A stretch of 64,000 nt of DNA from Staphylotrichum longicolle. Taxonomy: Eukaryota; Ascomycota; Sordariomycetes; Sordariales; Chaetomiaceae. Shown here in pieces: positions 55,617-64,000 of this stretch. The stretch's first letter is position 1, and each line of letters begins with the position of its first letter. The translations under genes and the position numbers were made by a program. The DNA lies in the NCBI GenBank assembly GCA_019096155.1, contig JAHCVI010000005.1, positions 2,986,468-3,050,467 of the forward strand. The letters are read 5' to 3'. Below the pieces are notes generated by a model, which saw only the letters and a program-made list of their open reading frames with translations, had not been told where the DNA came from and searched no databases.

Positions 55617-57168
55617 CTACCTGTTTATCCTGGCCCCGAACGTCACCCCCCTATCCTCCTCACAATCACTCCCATCCTCCGCATCAACATCCAACATAGG
55701 CGTCCCCTCTTCCCCTCCCCGCCCACCCTCAACATCATCCCCTTCCTCCCTGCTCCCCTTCCCCCTCCCCGTCTCCTCCTTCTTCCACAACACCACCCAC
55801 AGCGCGCTCCCTACGATCACCCCGCACCCCACCAGGCTCGCCACCCCCATGCTGTGCCCAAACACCCACCGGTCGAACCCGGCCGCGAACACCATCTGCG
55901 TGTACGCCATCGCCGCCGCCCGGTTCGACCGCTCCTTGCCCAGGCCCAGCGTCACCATGAACTGCATCACGAACCCGCACAGCCCGACCGTGCCCAGCAG
56001 GAACCACCCGTACGCCGACGCGGGCAGCACACCGCTGAAGCTGAGCCTGCTGCTGCTGCTGCTGACGGCACCATCTGTTCCAGGATCCGGAGTCTGCCCG
56101 ATGCTCTGGAACAGGAGCGGGGCCAGGAGCAGGGCGGCGGCGCTGGCGAGCGTGCTGCAGATAGTAAAGTATGTCACGGTGATCAGGGCGTGGGCCCGCG
56201 TGCCGATGTAGCGGATGCTGGAGAGGGCGGCGGCGCCGCCGAGGACGCCGAGGAGGGCGACGAGGATGGCGAGGAGGCGCTGCGGTGGGGTGGCTTCCTC
56301 CGGTGTGGTTGTGGCTGTGGTCGAGGTGGTGGTTGTTGAGTTGGCAGGGAAAGAAGAGGGGTCAGGAGCAGGGGGAGGGGTGGTCGTGATGGTGGTGGTG
56401 GTGGTGGAGGGAGCGGACCCGAACAGAGAGATGGGCCTGGCGATGAGGATGACCCCTGCGAGGGCGAGCAGAAAGGCGAGCTGCTCTCTGCGGGTAAAGG
56501 GGTCTTTGAGGAGGACGTGGCAGATGTAGCCTGCCAACATCGGGGCCAGGAAGGTGATGACGGTGGCTTCGGCCAGGGGGAGGAACATCATGGAATACCA
56601 CATTCCGTAAATGCCAAACTGTGCTTTCGTGTTGGTAACAGACTCGAGAGGCAAACACCAATGGGGCACTTACGAATCCGGTGACGCCTCTGACAACCAA
56701 CGCGAACCTCATGGCTTTGGCGCCGAGAGGGAAATCAGGCACTTTGTACCACCACATGTAGAGACAGGCCAAAAGCGTCGTCATGATCATGCGGGAAAAG
56801 AGAATCTGCAGGGGGTGCATCCCCTCCTCTTCCAACAGCCTCGCTGCCACGTTCATGACAGCGCCAAAGAACTGTGCCACGGCCACCAGGACCACCGCTC
56901 GGTTCTCTTTCCAGAAGCTGCCCAAACTTGCCGTCATTCTCCTCCACCTCTGCGCGTGATACGTTTCTATGGCCGGCGAGGGGGCTCCCGGGTGCCGTTG
57001 GGGCAGCGGATTAGATCCCGAGATGGTGTTTGGGTGAAATGGCCGAGGATTGTTCTTGGAATCCCCTAGCTCTTCGAGAGACACGGACTCGACAACATCC
57101 CCGTCGTAGTCGGTTTTGAATGACATCGCTGCCCCGGACACACGCTGTGGTTCCTTGATGCCAGGCAT
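55617..57168 (-). CDS. EamA/DMT-superfamily membrane transporter
   Basis: Two exons: 57168-56674 and 56618-55617 (intron 55 nt, GTAAGT...ACAG), 498 aa from the ATG at 57168. In-frame ATGs at 57270 and 57126 are alternatives. After a cytosolic N-terminus there are about ten membrane helices in two EamA repeats (AVVLVAVAQFFGAVMNVAARLL, FGIYGMWYSMMFLPLAEATV, LAFLLALAGVILIARPISLF, then AYGWFLLGTVGLCGFVMQF, AAAMAYTQMVFAAGFDRWVF, VASLVGCGVIVGSALWVVLW). The loop between repeats is a Thr-rich insert (STTTTTITTTPP-type). Drug/metabolite transporters move small solutes or nucleotide sugars. The substrate cannot be told from sequence. The closest feel is the solute carrier 35G-like group. Confidence 0.88.
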
Positions 57169-58281
57169 CGCTGTCGCTTGAAATGATGAGGGCCACCAAG
57201 TCGAAGAAGGATACGGTAATGGCGAGTGCGGCGAGCGGGTGTTTGTCCAATGCAGAGACCCAAGCCACACCAGCAGTCAACTGTCACCATCGGTTTTGAG
57301 AGGGACGGAGCAGATTATCTGCGGCTTCCCGCTGCGCGGGCATGGGGGCACCTATGTAAGTGCGTTATTCCCGACCCCCATCCTGCCGACATCTAGGATT
57401 GCAACAGACCGGTCAAGAGTGCGAGCAATGGACCAGTGGGAAGGCTTCCATGAGTTCCTATCCGCCACCGGGTCATGGTCCCGAAGCACCGGCGCCAGAC
57501 CATCGGATGGAGACCCGACGGCGGAACGCAAGCCGCGTGCAAAGGTACCCGGCTTAGCGCGTCCCAGAACCCGGTCTTTGTGCACCGCGTGCTCTGGGAT
57601 CGGCAGGTGGTCCACTTCCAAGTCGACTTTGCGATGCACCGCTCGGAATCGGGAGTCTCGATGTGCTTCTGCACTTGGCGTGAGGTTGAAGGACCACCCG
57701 GACCAGTGAACCAGGGGTGAGCTTGGTCGGTGTCAGCCTGCATGCAGTGATGGGTCGGGTGTGATGTGCGAACATGTTCAGCCTTGCAAGTTCGGGAAAG
57801 TTGGCGACTCCATCTGGCTTTCTGCATGCGCCATCTATGACAGGGATGACTAGGCGACCGGGATGTGTGACAAGTGTTGTTGAACTTGTCGGTGACGGGG
57901 ATCGAGGGGCTTAGGTTCCAAATTCCAGGTTCACAGCCTGACAGCCTGCCTCGCCGGTGGGCACCAGTGACTGACTGGGCAGAGAGGCCGTTGAGATGCA
58001 GAAACGGCGTGTCTTGAGACGAGCGATTCGAAATGCCGATCCACCGAGTCTGGGTTGAGACCCAACGGTCAGGTCGGCTGGGGCAAAGAAACAAAATCGC
58101 ACCAGGTGCAGGAACCAAAAGTTGCAGCTTCAAAGCTGAAAATACTTGGCATCAGCTTCCAGGTGTGACTTGCAGATCCAAACCCCTGCACTTCACCCAA
58201 ATCATCACAAACGAAGCAACCCACAGAGCTACCGTCGTGTACTCCATACTGCGTACTGCCCCGAACCACAAACCTGAAGCC
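57169..58281. promoter_or_regulatory. Divergent promoter region, transporter and POA1
   Basis: About 1.1 kb. A CCAAT word is visible near 57247. The POA1 frame stays open upstream of 58282 to 58033, so a longer N-terminus is formally possible. No independent gene is seen. Confidence 0.35.
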
Positions 58282-59238
58282 ATGTCTGGCAAACGCCCCG
58301 CGGACACGAGCGGAACTGCAGGGGGCCGTCGCCAGTTCAAGCAGACCAAGCTCTCCTTCTTCACACCGGCTTCAGCAAGCCAGCCGAAGGGGCCAAAGAC
58401 AAGAGCAGAGCAGCCCCAAGAGGCCCAGGCTGCAACAACAGAGAAGCCGAGTCCACGTGCCACCACCGACTCGGACGGGCAGCAGCAACCCGAGAAAGCC
58501 CAATCTCGAGAAACAACAACCACCACCACCACCACCACTGCGAAAACCCAACCCCCACCCCCACCCCCATCCCCATCCACGTCCCTCACACTCACACTCC
58601 CCCCTTCCCCGTCTCCCCTCCCCATCCCCCACACCTCCCTTCCCTCCACCGCCACCGTCACCGCAAAAATCCACATCACCGACCGCTTCGGCGACCTCTT
58701 CGCCGCGCCCCCGCAGACCCTCCTCATCCACGCGTGCAACGCCCTCGGCTCCTGGGGCGGCGGCATCGCGCTGGCCTTTCGCGCGCGCTACCCGGCCGCC
58801 TTCGCCGTCTACCGCGCCCACTGCGCGCGCTCCTCCTCCTCTGGCGGCAGTCGCAGTCCGGACCACCGGCTGGTCGGCACCGCGCTGCTCATCCCGCCCC
58901 AGGCGCAGAGCAGGGACGGGAAGGAGAGGGGCAGGGGCCATTATGTCGGGTGTCTGTTTACCAGTCGCGGGTATGGCCGGGCGCGGGACGGGCCCGAGGA
59001 GATTTTGAGGGCGACGGGCCCGGCGATGAGGGATCTGATGAGGCTGGTTGCGGAGGAGGAAGAGAGGACGGGAAGGGGGGTTGGGGAGGTGAGGATGTGT
59101 AGGATCAATTCGGGGCTGTTTGGGGTGCCGTGGGAGAGGAGTAAGGCGGTGATGGAGGAGATGGGGCTGGGGGAGGGGGAGGTGCCGGGGTGTGCGGAGG
59201 GAGGCGTGGTGGAGGTTGTGGCTTATGAGAGGGAGTAG
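58282..59238 (+). CDS. POA1: ADP-ribose 1''-phosphate phosphatase (macro domain)
   Basis: Single exon, 318 aa from ATG 58282 (context AAGCCATG). The macro domain covers about residues 130-318: LLIHACNALGSWGGGIALAFRARYP, HYVGCLFTSRGYGR, and RINSGLFGVPWERSKAVMEE. The NxxGSWGGGIA loop and SGLFGVPWE are the Poa1 signatures. Poa1 removes the phosphate from ADP-ribose 1''-phosphate produced by tRNA splicing. The N-terminal 130 aa are absent from yeast Poa1. They hold a basic patch with QTKLSFF (residues about 18-24), resembling a shortened PCNA-binding (PIP) motif, then Thr and Pro runs. Nuclear localisation is a guess from that. Confidence 0.9.
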   Translation: MSGKRPADTSGTAGGRRQFKQTKLSFFTPASASQPKGPKTRAEQPQEAQAATTEKPSPRATTDSDGQQQPEKAQSRETTTTTTTTTAKTQPPPPPPSPSTSLTLTLPPSPSPLPIPHTSLPSTATVTAKIHITDRFGDLFAAPPQTLLIHACNALGSWGGGIALAFRARYPAAFAVYRAHCARSSSSGGSRSPDHRLVGTALLIPPQAQSRDGKERGRGHYVGCLFTSRGYGRARDGPEEILRATGPAMRDLMRLVAEEEERTGRGVGEVRMCRINSGLFGVPWERSKAVMEEMGLGEGEVPGCAEGGVVEVVAYERE

Positions 59239-59636
59239 GGAATGATACCCGGTAACTATAGCGATAAGGGGATTGAGAATAGGAGTTGGAAGGCTTGGGG
59301 AGTTGGCAATTCTTTGTTATCTGGAGCGAGACCAGCCGTGAATTTTGCCTGCGTCTAACTTGTATGGCTTCTTTGTCAGACCATGTTGAGCAGGCGTGCT
59401 ACCACCAGACGCAACAGTCAAGCATGCTGAGCTCGCCTCCCATCGCCATATGTAGCCTTGCCAAACCACCAGAAGCAGCTTCTTGCCATCGAAAACAACA
59501 CCGCCAAACCATGCTGAGCAGGCCGCTTCCGCCAAACGCCAGCCCATAACCCACCCCATAAGGAAACCCAACCGACAATCCCAACCCAACGCCATCGCTA
59601 TATGCAACGCCAGTCCCCAAACCAGATCCACACCCC
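59239..59636. other. Intergenic between convergent genes
   Basis: About 400 bp, 3-prime UTRs of POA1 and TAF13. A word around CATGCTGAGC recurs near 59425 and 59510. No gene is seen. Confidence 0.4.
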
Positions 59637-60213
59637 CTACCTTCTCTGCACCGCGCTCCCCCCATCAAGCTCCATGTCCAAATCATCGCCCTCGTCCTCC
59701 AAATCCTCCTCACCAACCTGCATCTGCGCCGCCGGCTTCCGCCCCCTCTTGCTGGCCCCCTTCTCCGCGGCCTTCTCCTCCTTGTCCGCGTCCTTCATCA
59801 GCTGGTCCTCGATGTTGAACCCCTTGCGCGCCGCCTCGATCTCCTTCTTCTTCTCAAACATCTCCTGGATCTTGCCCATGTAGTAGGGGTTGCGGCGCAT
59901 GGCGAACTCAAAGTCCTCGAACTTGACCTTTTGGCGCCCCGCGTGCTGCGCGGCGCGCGTCGCCTCGAAGCTGACGCCCTGGATGAACTCGGTCAGGATC
60001 TCGTCGAGCACGCGGACCGTGTCGTTGAGCGGCGCGCGGACGTCGCCGTGGCCGTACAGGAGCTGGGCGACTGCGGGTGGGGTTTGTCAGATGGGAGTTA
60101 AGAGAGGGTAAGGGTGGGAAAGGGAAAGGAAAAAGGTGGGGGGGAGCCGTACGCTCGTTGTGGCCAAAGTTCATCTTGCCGACATTCTTGCCGGCGCGCG
60201 CACGAGGTTCCAT
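59637..60213 (-). CDS. TAF13: TFIID subunit TAF13
   Basis: Two exons: 60213-60153 and 60070-59637 (intron 82 nt, GTACGG...GCAG), 164 aa. The join gives FGHNELAQLLYGHGDVRAP. A histone fold spans about residues 15-105 (LNDTVRVLDEILTEFIQGV, KVKFEDFEFAMRRNPYYMGKI) followed by the FEKKKEIEAARKGFNIED helix that pairs with TAF11. The acidic, Lys-rich C-terminal tail is a fungal extension. TAF13 and TAF11 form a histone-like pair in TFIID near TBP. It is divergent from KSH1 across 534 bp. Confidence 0.94.
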
Positions 60214-60747
60214 CTTGACGATCAGGGTCTCGGTGGTATTTAAAGGGTGCAACTGTTCGGCTTGGGTTCGACTTCGCCTCGAGAACACCTCGAGAAGAGA
60301 CGCGACGAAGTATTATAGTTATGATAGAATGGCGGTTTAAAAGTCGAAACGCAAGAGGAACTGGGGAGTGTCTCGGGTTGTATTGCAGGCGCTACTCGAG
60401 ATGAGAAGAAACCGAATCTTCGGAGTCAAAAGAGTTAAGAGAACTCGACTGCATGTTACAGAAGGCTGAAGGTGAGGCTGTTCGCCCAAGAACAGCTGTG
60501 TTTCTTCCCCACAGTTGCTGCGGGTCCGGCAGCTGGATGGGTCCCAGCCGCAGGGCCCACCTCGAAATGTGCCCCACTGATTTCTCTTGGCCGGCCTGTC
60601 ACAAGCAGGAAATGGTGTTCTTGCCAGGAACATCTCTCTGAAGCCTGGCGACAGCTCTGCGATATCCAGCATTGAACCGCCGCAACCCCCGGCCTTGACA
60701 ATTTAGTCCGCTTCTTTCTTACTGCATACCACGACAAAGCAGCAAAC
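60214..60747. promoter_or_regulatory. Divergent promoter region, TAF13 and KSH1
   Basis: 534 bp between the two start codons. No TATA box is obvious. No other feature is seen. Confidence 0.4.
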
Positions 60748-61248
60748 ATGGTGTGTTTCCGCAGCCGTCCCAAGACCAGCATCTGGACAGACCACAGTCG
60801 CTAACACCTCCCCCTTATCAGACCGCGCTCTTCAACTTCACGAGTCTGCTACTCGTCATCCTCCTGCTCGTCTGGTACGATCCTCAACCGAGTCGCCCTC
60901 TTTTGCGCATCAGCGCTCGAGCCTCGCATAGGAGAGAGAAGAAGACTGACGAGCCCCCGCAGCACCTGTGCCTACGTCCACCAGCTCTTCCCCGCCATCC
61001 TCGACCGGAACAAGACAGGGTCAGTCTGCTACGCAACTCTGGGCTACGGGTTCTCCCAGCATGTTGCTGACACGGGTTTTGGCATAACAGAATCACAGGT
61101 ATCTTCTGGAAGTGCGCGCGGATAGGGGAGCGGCTGAGCCCCTACATGAGCTTATGTTGCGGCGTCATGGCGGTAAGGACGCCCTTTGGGGAAAGGGAGG
61201 TGTGACGAGGGCTGACAACGGCAGATCTCGATGTTCCTGGGCATGTAA
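60748..61248 (+). CDS. KSH1: Kish/TMEM167 small secretory-pathway membrane protein
   Basis: Five exons for 72 aa: 60748-60750 (ATG alone), 60822-60874, 60963-61019, 61091-61172 and 61225-61248. The protein starts MTALFNFTSLLLVILLLVC, continues TCAYVHQLFPAILDRNKTG and ITGIFWKCARIGERLSPYMS, and ends ISMFLGM. Length and sequence match Kish (Ksh1 of yeast, TMEM167A of animals), an essential Golgi protein with two membrane helices needed in the early secretory pathway. The first exon being only the start codon, with intron 1 directly after ATG, and a 24-nt last exon make it invisible to simple frame scans. Confidence 0.96.
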
Positions 61249-61411
61249 ACACCGTGGATATCTATCGAAGCACCGTCGATTTCGCGGCTACCGGCACGGA
61301 TGGGCAAGGAGTTTAGGAGCGTACCCCATAGGAGGCTGGGATTGGATGTTTATACGGCGTCATGACGGTTCACTTGTCATTCATACAATAATACCAATCG
61401 AATGATCCAGG

Positions 61412-61878
61412 ATGGCGCGGATGTGTTCCACGCAGAGACAAAGCACCGAAGCCGAAGTCGAGCACCACTTACCCCGCGACGTCAAGCGCCTCTCCGGCAT
61501 GAAACTTGATTTGACTTGCGGACGCCCGCTTCCAACGGGTGCACACCTCTCTCCAACACACAACCCGATGCAGCAATCCGGTCCACACTTGCGGAGGAAA
61601 CCCCCTCGTGCTTCTCCCCGCAGTCCATATACCATGGTCATGGCAGCCTGCTGGCTAGCTACGCTACGCACGAGGTGGCAGACCGGTCGGGTATGACAGC
61701 CTCGAAGGCAGAGAGGATGGTGGTCGGGGCGAAAATGGGGCTGGACGCGGATGAGCTGCCCTTCAGCGGAGGAGATGCACATGCGGCTGGCCGGATCAGG
61801 CCACACGGACATGTGCGCGTGCAGTTTGCTCTTGCGACGGTCAATAGATGCGCTCGCCCGGCGGGGGAAATTGACTGA
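61412..61878 (+). pseudogene. Possible decayed or frame-shifted coding stretch of unknown family
   Basis: Frame 61412 onwards has coding-like third positions through EVEHHLPRDVKRLSGMKLD, then a second frame from about 61570 (AAIRSTLAEETPSCFSPQS, HGHGSLLASYATHEVADRSG, MVVGAKMGLDADELPFSGGD) to a TGA at 61876-61878. The two parts could be one protein with a lost base. I do not recognise a family, so this is a candidate only. Confidence 0.3.
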
Positions 61879-64000
61879 GTATTGAAAAGCATTAACCTCT
61901 GCTCTGTGGGTTTCCTTGGGTTTCGTTGCCTCGATTCATCTCATGAAGCTGTCATGTATGGGAATCCTGGAGATTGCGGCAAAGAAGACAGGGCTGCTTG
62001 GGTTCATTTCACCAAATTTCAAGCCGAAGCCAACGTCTTGCGATTGTCTGTCTGTCTGCGACGGACATCCCATGGCACAACCAACCCACTTGCAAGACAG
62101 GGCTCGCCCAATAAATCAGCCATCTCAGGTTCGCTTTTCCTCCAGATCACTCCGACCCAAAAACGCGTCCGTCAGGAAGCGGCGACCGCGCTCGTCATGT
62201 AACTGCGCGTCAATGAGGTATGTAGATAGATGCACCCGCCCGCTCAGCGGCACGCCGCAGTTCTCCCCTCCACTCCCCCCGCGCCGAAAACGCCCCAATC
62301 CAGTAATCATCACATCACAGACATATATGTACGTTCATCACAGACAGACCAGGGCGATATCACAGGCAGCCCGCCGCAAGCCCGGCATGACCGGTGAGAG
62401 ACACCTAACTACCGCAAAATGACAGACAGACAGACAGATACCACGCAGCAGGAGGGAGCATACTGTGGCTTGAAACCATTTCATTTCGGTATCCAAGGGC
62501 TGCAGCTCTCTCACCAGACGCCTGGGGTTGGGGTTGGGGTTGGGGGGAACACGGGCTGCTCATGGCGCTGATGAGCGAGTGCTGAACTGACCTTGTTGTT
62601 TTTGAATCTTTCTAGGCACCTCTTCCATCATTGCGTCCTGGTGCCTGCTTGGCTGCTTACCTTTGCCTGAGCCGCTTATTAGGCGCGTTGTTGAGGGGGG
62701 TTATGTTACGCTCCTACGCTCGGGGTGTCTGGTTTGGGCGTTGGTGTCAGTTTGGGAAAATCATTCTGATTTGAGTGGTCGTTGAGTTGATGGAGCCCAG
62801 AAATTGTTATTATTAGCCTCTCTGCCTCTCTCTTGTGGTCGAGTGCAACGTTTGCCGTTCTTTGGGCGCGGGGTGCAGCGTTGGAGACAATTGAGCTGCA
62901 GCCGCAGCAATGCGCAGCAACAAGAAAGCATGATGGATTGGTCGAAAGGATCTTTTGGCGTGCGTCGGTTGGGCTCGGTGATGTACGCGTGTGGCGCGCT
63001 TGCGAGGTCCAGTTGCCAGGGGAGGGGAAATAACGTTCAACTGTTAAGTTACCTTATCCTGGAACTACGCAGCATTGGTGCTGCTGCCTTCATGTTCTCG
63101 CTCCCATACTTGGGTGGCTTCGAAAGTGCACAAATCGGCGTGGGAATAACCGGAATGGGACAATTAGCATGATGCTGCTAGGTGTCAGTGACCCGTTTTC
63201 TTCTAGAAGGGAGTGAATGGTCTGTTTGTTTTCGCTGTTCCCTGCAAGGAGTGCTGAGTCCTTGAATCTGGTTGGACAGCTTTGAAACGGGCAACTGACA
63301 GGACAAAGCCGGGATTAACATGAAACAGGCGCTGGAGCCCTGCAGCAGCATTTGGAAGCCGAGGAACAACTTTGCGCGACTGCGGGAGGACGGGGGTGTG
63401 TGGCCTCTCTCTCCTCGGAGACGGCACCCCAAGGCTGCCTTGCTTCCGTGGGATTCATGCAGTGAGGAACTGTTCTGGCGAGTTTCAACCCAAACACTGT
63501 GCCTCTCGACCAGCCACTCTGCCGATCCCCCGGCGGGCGACTCCACCGCCGGGGGTTTTGGAGGCAAAAGCGCGCTTGCGTTTGAGAGGACTCGCTGGAT
63601 GACAAAGAGTCAGATCTGACGTTGGGATCAACTCGGTGATCGGGCGCGGGTGGCAACGGGATCGGCCCGGACGAGTCCTGGCCAAACGGTGGATGAGACG
63701 GAGACGGCCTCAGGGGGCGACAACACAGACGCCCCGCCGGCATTGCTGTCTAATGCAAAGGCACCGTGCGGCACCAAAGGCGGCTGCTGGCCTGGGCTGG
63801 GCGATATCGTGATGCAGGCGAGCGTCTTGCCTGTCGGTGTCCGCAAACTGAAGTAGTCGGGACCCCGTGAGTGCACACTCTGAGCACATGTGAAGTCGTG
63901 GCCCCGCGTAATCGGCGTTGAGCGTTCAGCGCCCTCGGGCCGCATTGATGGCTGTTGTCATCCGGTATCAGAAACAACCACACCATGACTCGCGGCGGTT
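61879..64000. other. Terminal intergenic region
   Basis: About 2.1 kb with no supportable gene. It holds GACA microsatellite words near 62420-62440 and a four-tract G-run at 62524-62547. Frames near 63300-63900 overlap on both strands without signature. Confidence 0.45.
62524..62547 (+). repeat. G-quadruplex-type GGGGTT repeat
   Basis: Three GGGGTT units followed by GGGGGG form four uninterrupted G-tracts with 2-nt loops. This is a strong potential quadruplex and telomere-like (ciliate-type) sequence, not the TTAGGG expected of this fungus. Confidence 0.85.

Noticed and set aside
1..64000. CRISPR array, insertion sequence or secondary-metabolite cluster
   Set aside because: No regularly spaced direct repeats, transposase, PKS, NRPS or terpene cyclase motifs are visible; the genes are unrelated housekeeping genes.

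Overview
The window is nuclear DNA of a filamentous ascomycete. Genes are dense and mostly single copy. Introns are short (about 50-200 nt) with GT(A/G)NGT donors and YAG acceptors, coding DNA is GC-rich at third positions, and UTRs are pyrimidine-rich. A CCCH/NYN protein, WSC proteins, a stomatin and a long Lte1-type RasGEF all point to Sordariomycetes. Protein resemblance suggests Sordariales, probably Chaetomiaceae; this is inference from family knowledge, not from a search.

Layout: LTE1 (1373-6487, -); a long non-coding stretch holding a structured tRNA-like repeat (about 10452-10874); SEC18/NSF (11214-13938, -), divergent from a LENG1/CIR_N protein (14527-15794, +); a small conserved protein (15862-16497, -); a frame-broken conserved protein (17398-18301, +); KXD1 (19795-20604, -); about 4 kb with no gene I can support; DGK1 (24750-25933, -, frame-broken); a kinase pseudogene (27181-28042, +); SPB4 (28249-30202, +, damaged 5-prime part); a second structured repeat (30485-30745); a stomatin (31238-32373, -); a secreted triple-WSC protein (34105-36133, -); a CCCH/NYN protein (37935-39966, -); SEC65/SRP19 (40972-41859, +); a relic of a second p150Glued gene (about 43085-43405, +); dynactin p150Glued (44290-48112, -); an HMG-box protein (49149-52259, -, frame-broken); RVB1 (53473-55126, -); an EamA transporter (55617-57168, -); POA1 macro-domain phosphatase (58282-59238, +); TAF13 (59637-60213, -); KSH1 (60748-61248, +, five exons); and about 2.7 kb with one possible decayed coding stretch.

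The genes are mainly core cell biology: secretion (SEC18, SEC65, KSH1), membrane and endolysosome biology (stomatin, KXD1, DGK1), ribosome biogenesis (SPB4), chromatin and transcription (RVB1, TAF13, HMG protein), mitotic exit or polarity (LTE1) and microtubule transport (p150Glued). They do not form one pathway. The most interesting signals are non-coding or relic. (1) Two dispersed copies of a SINE-like element share a tail with two hairpins, one of which keeps its stem by paired changes. (2) A diverged p150Glued fragment has nearly all its differences at silent positions. (3) A 21-bp-phased triplet of ACGCGT sites in p150 intron 1 is kept in that relic. Several genes have losses of one or a few bases, often in G/C or CT runs, which may be assembly error and should be checked before calling them pseudogenes.
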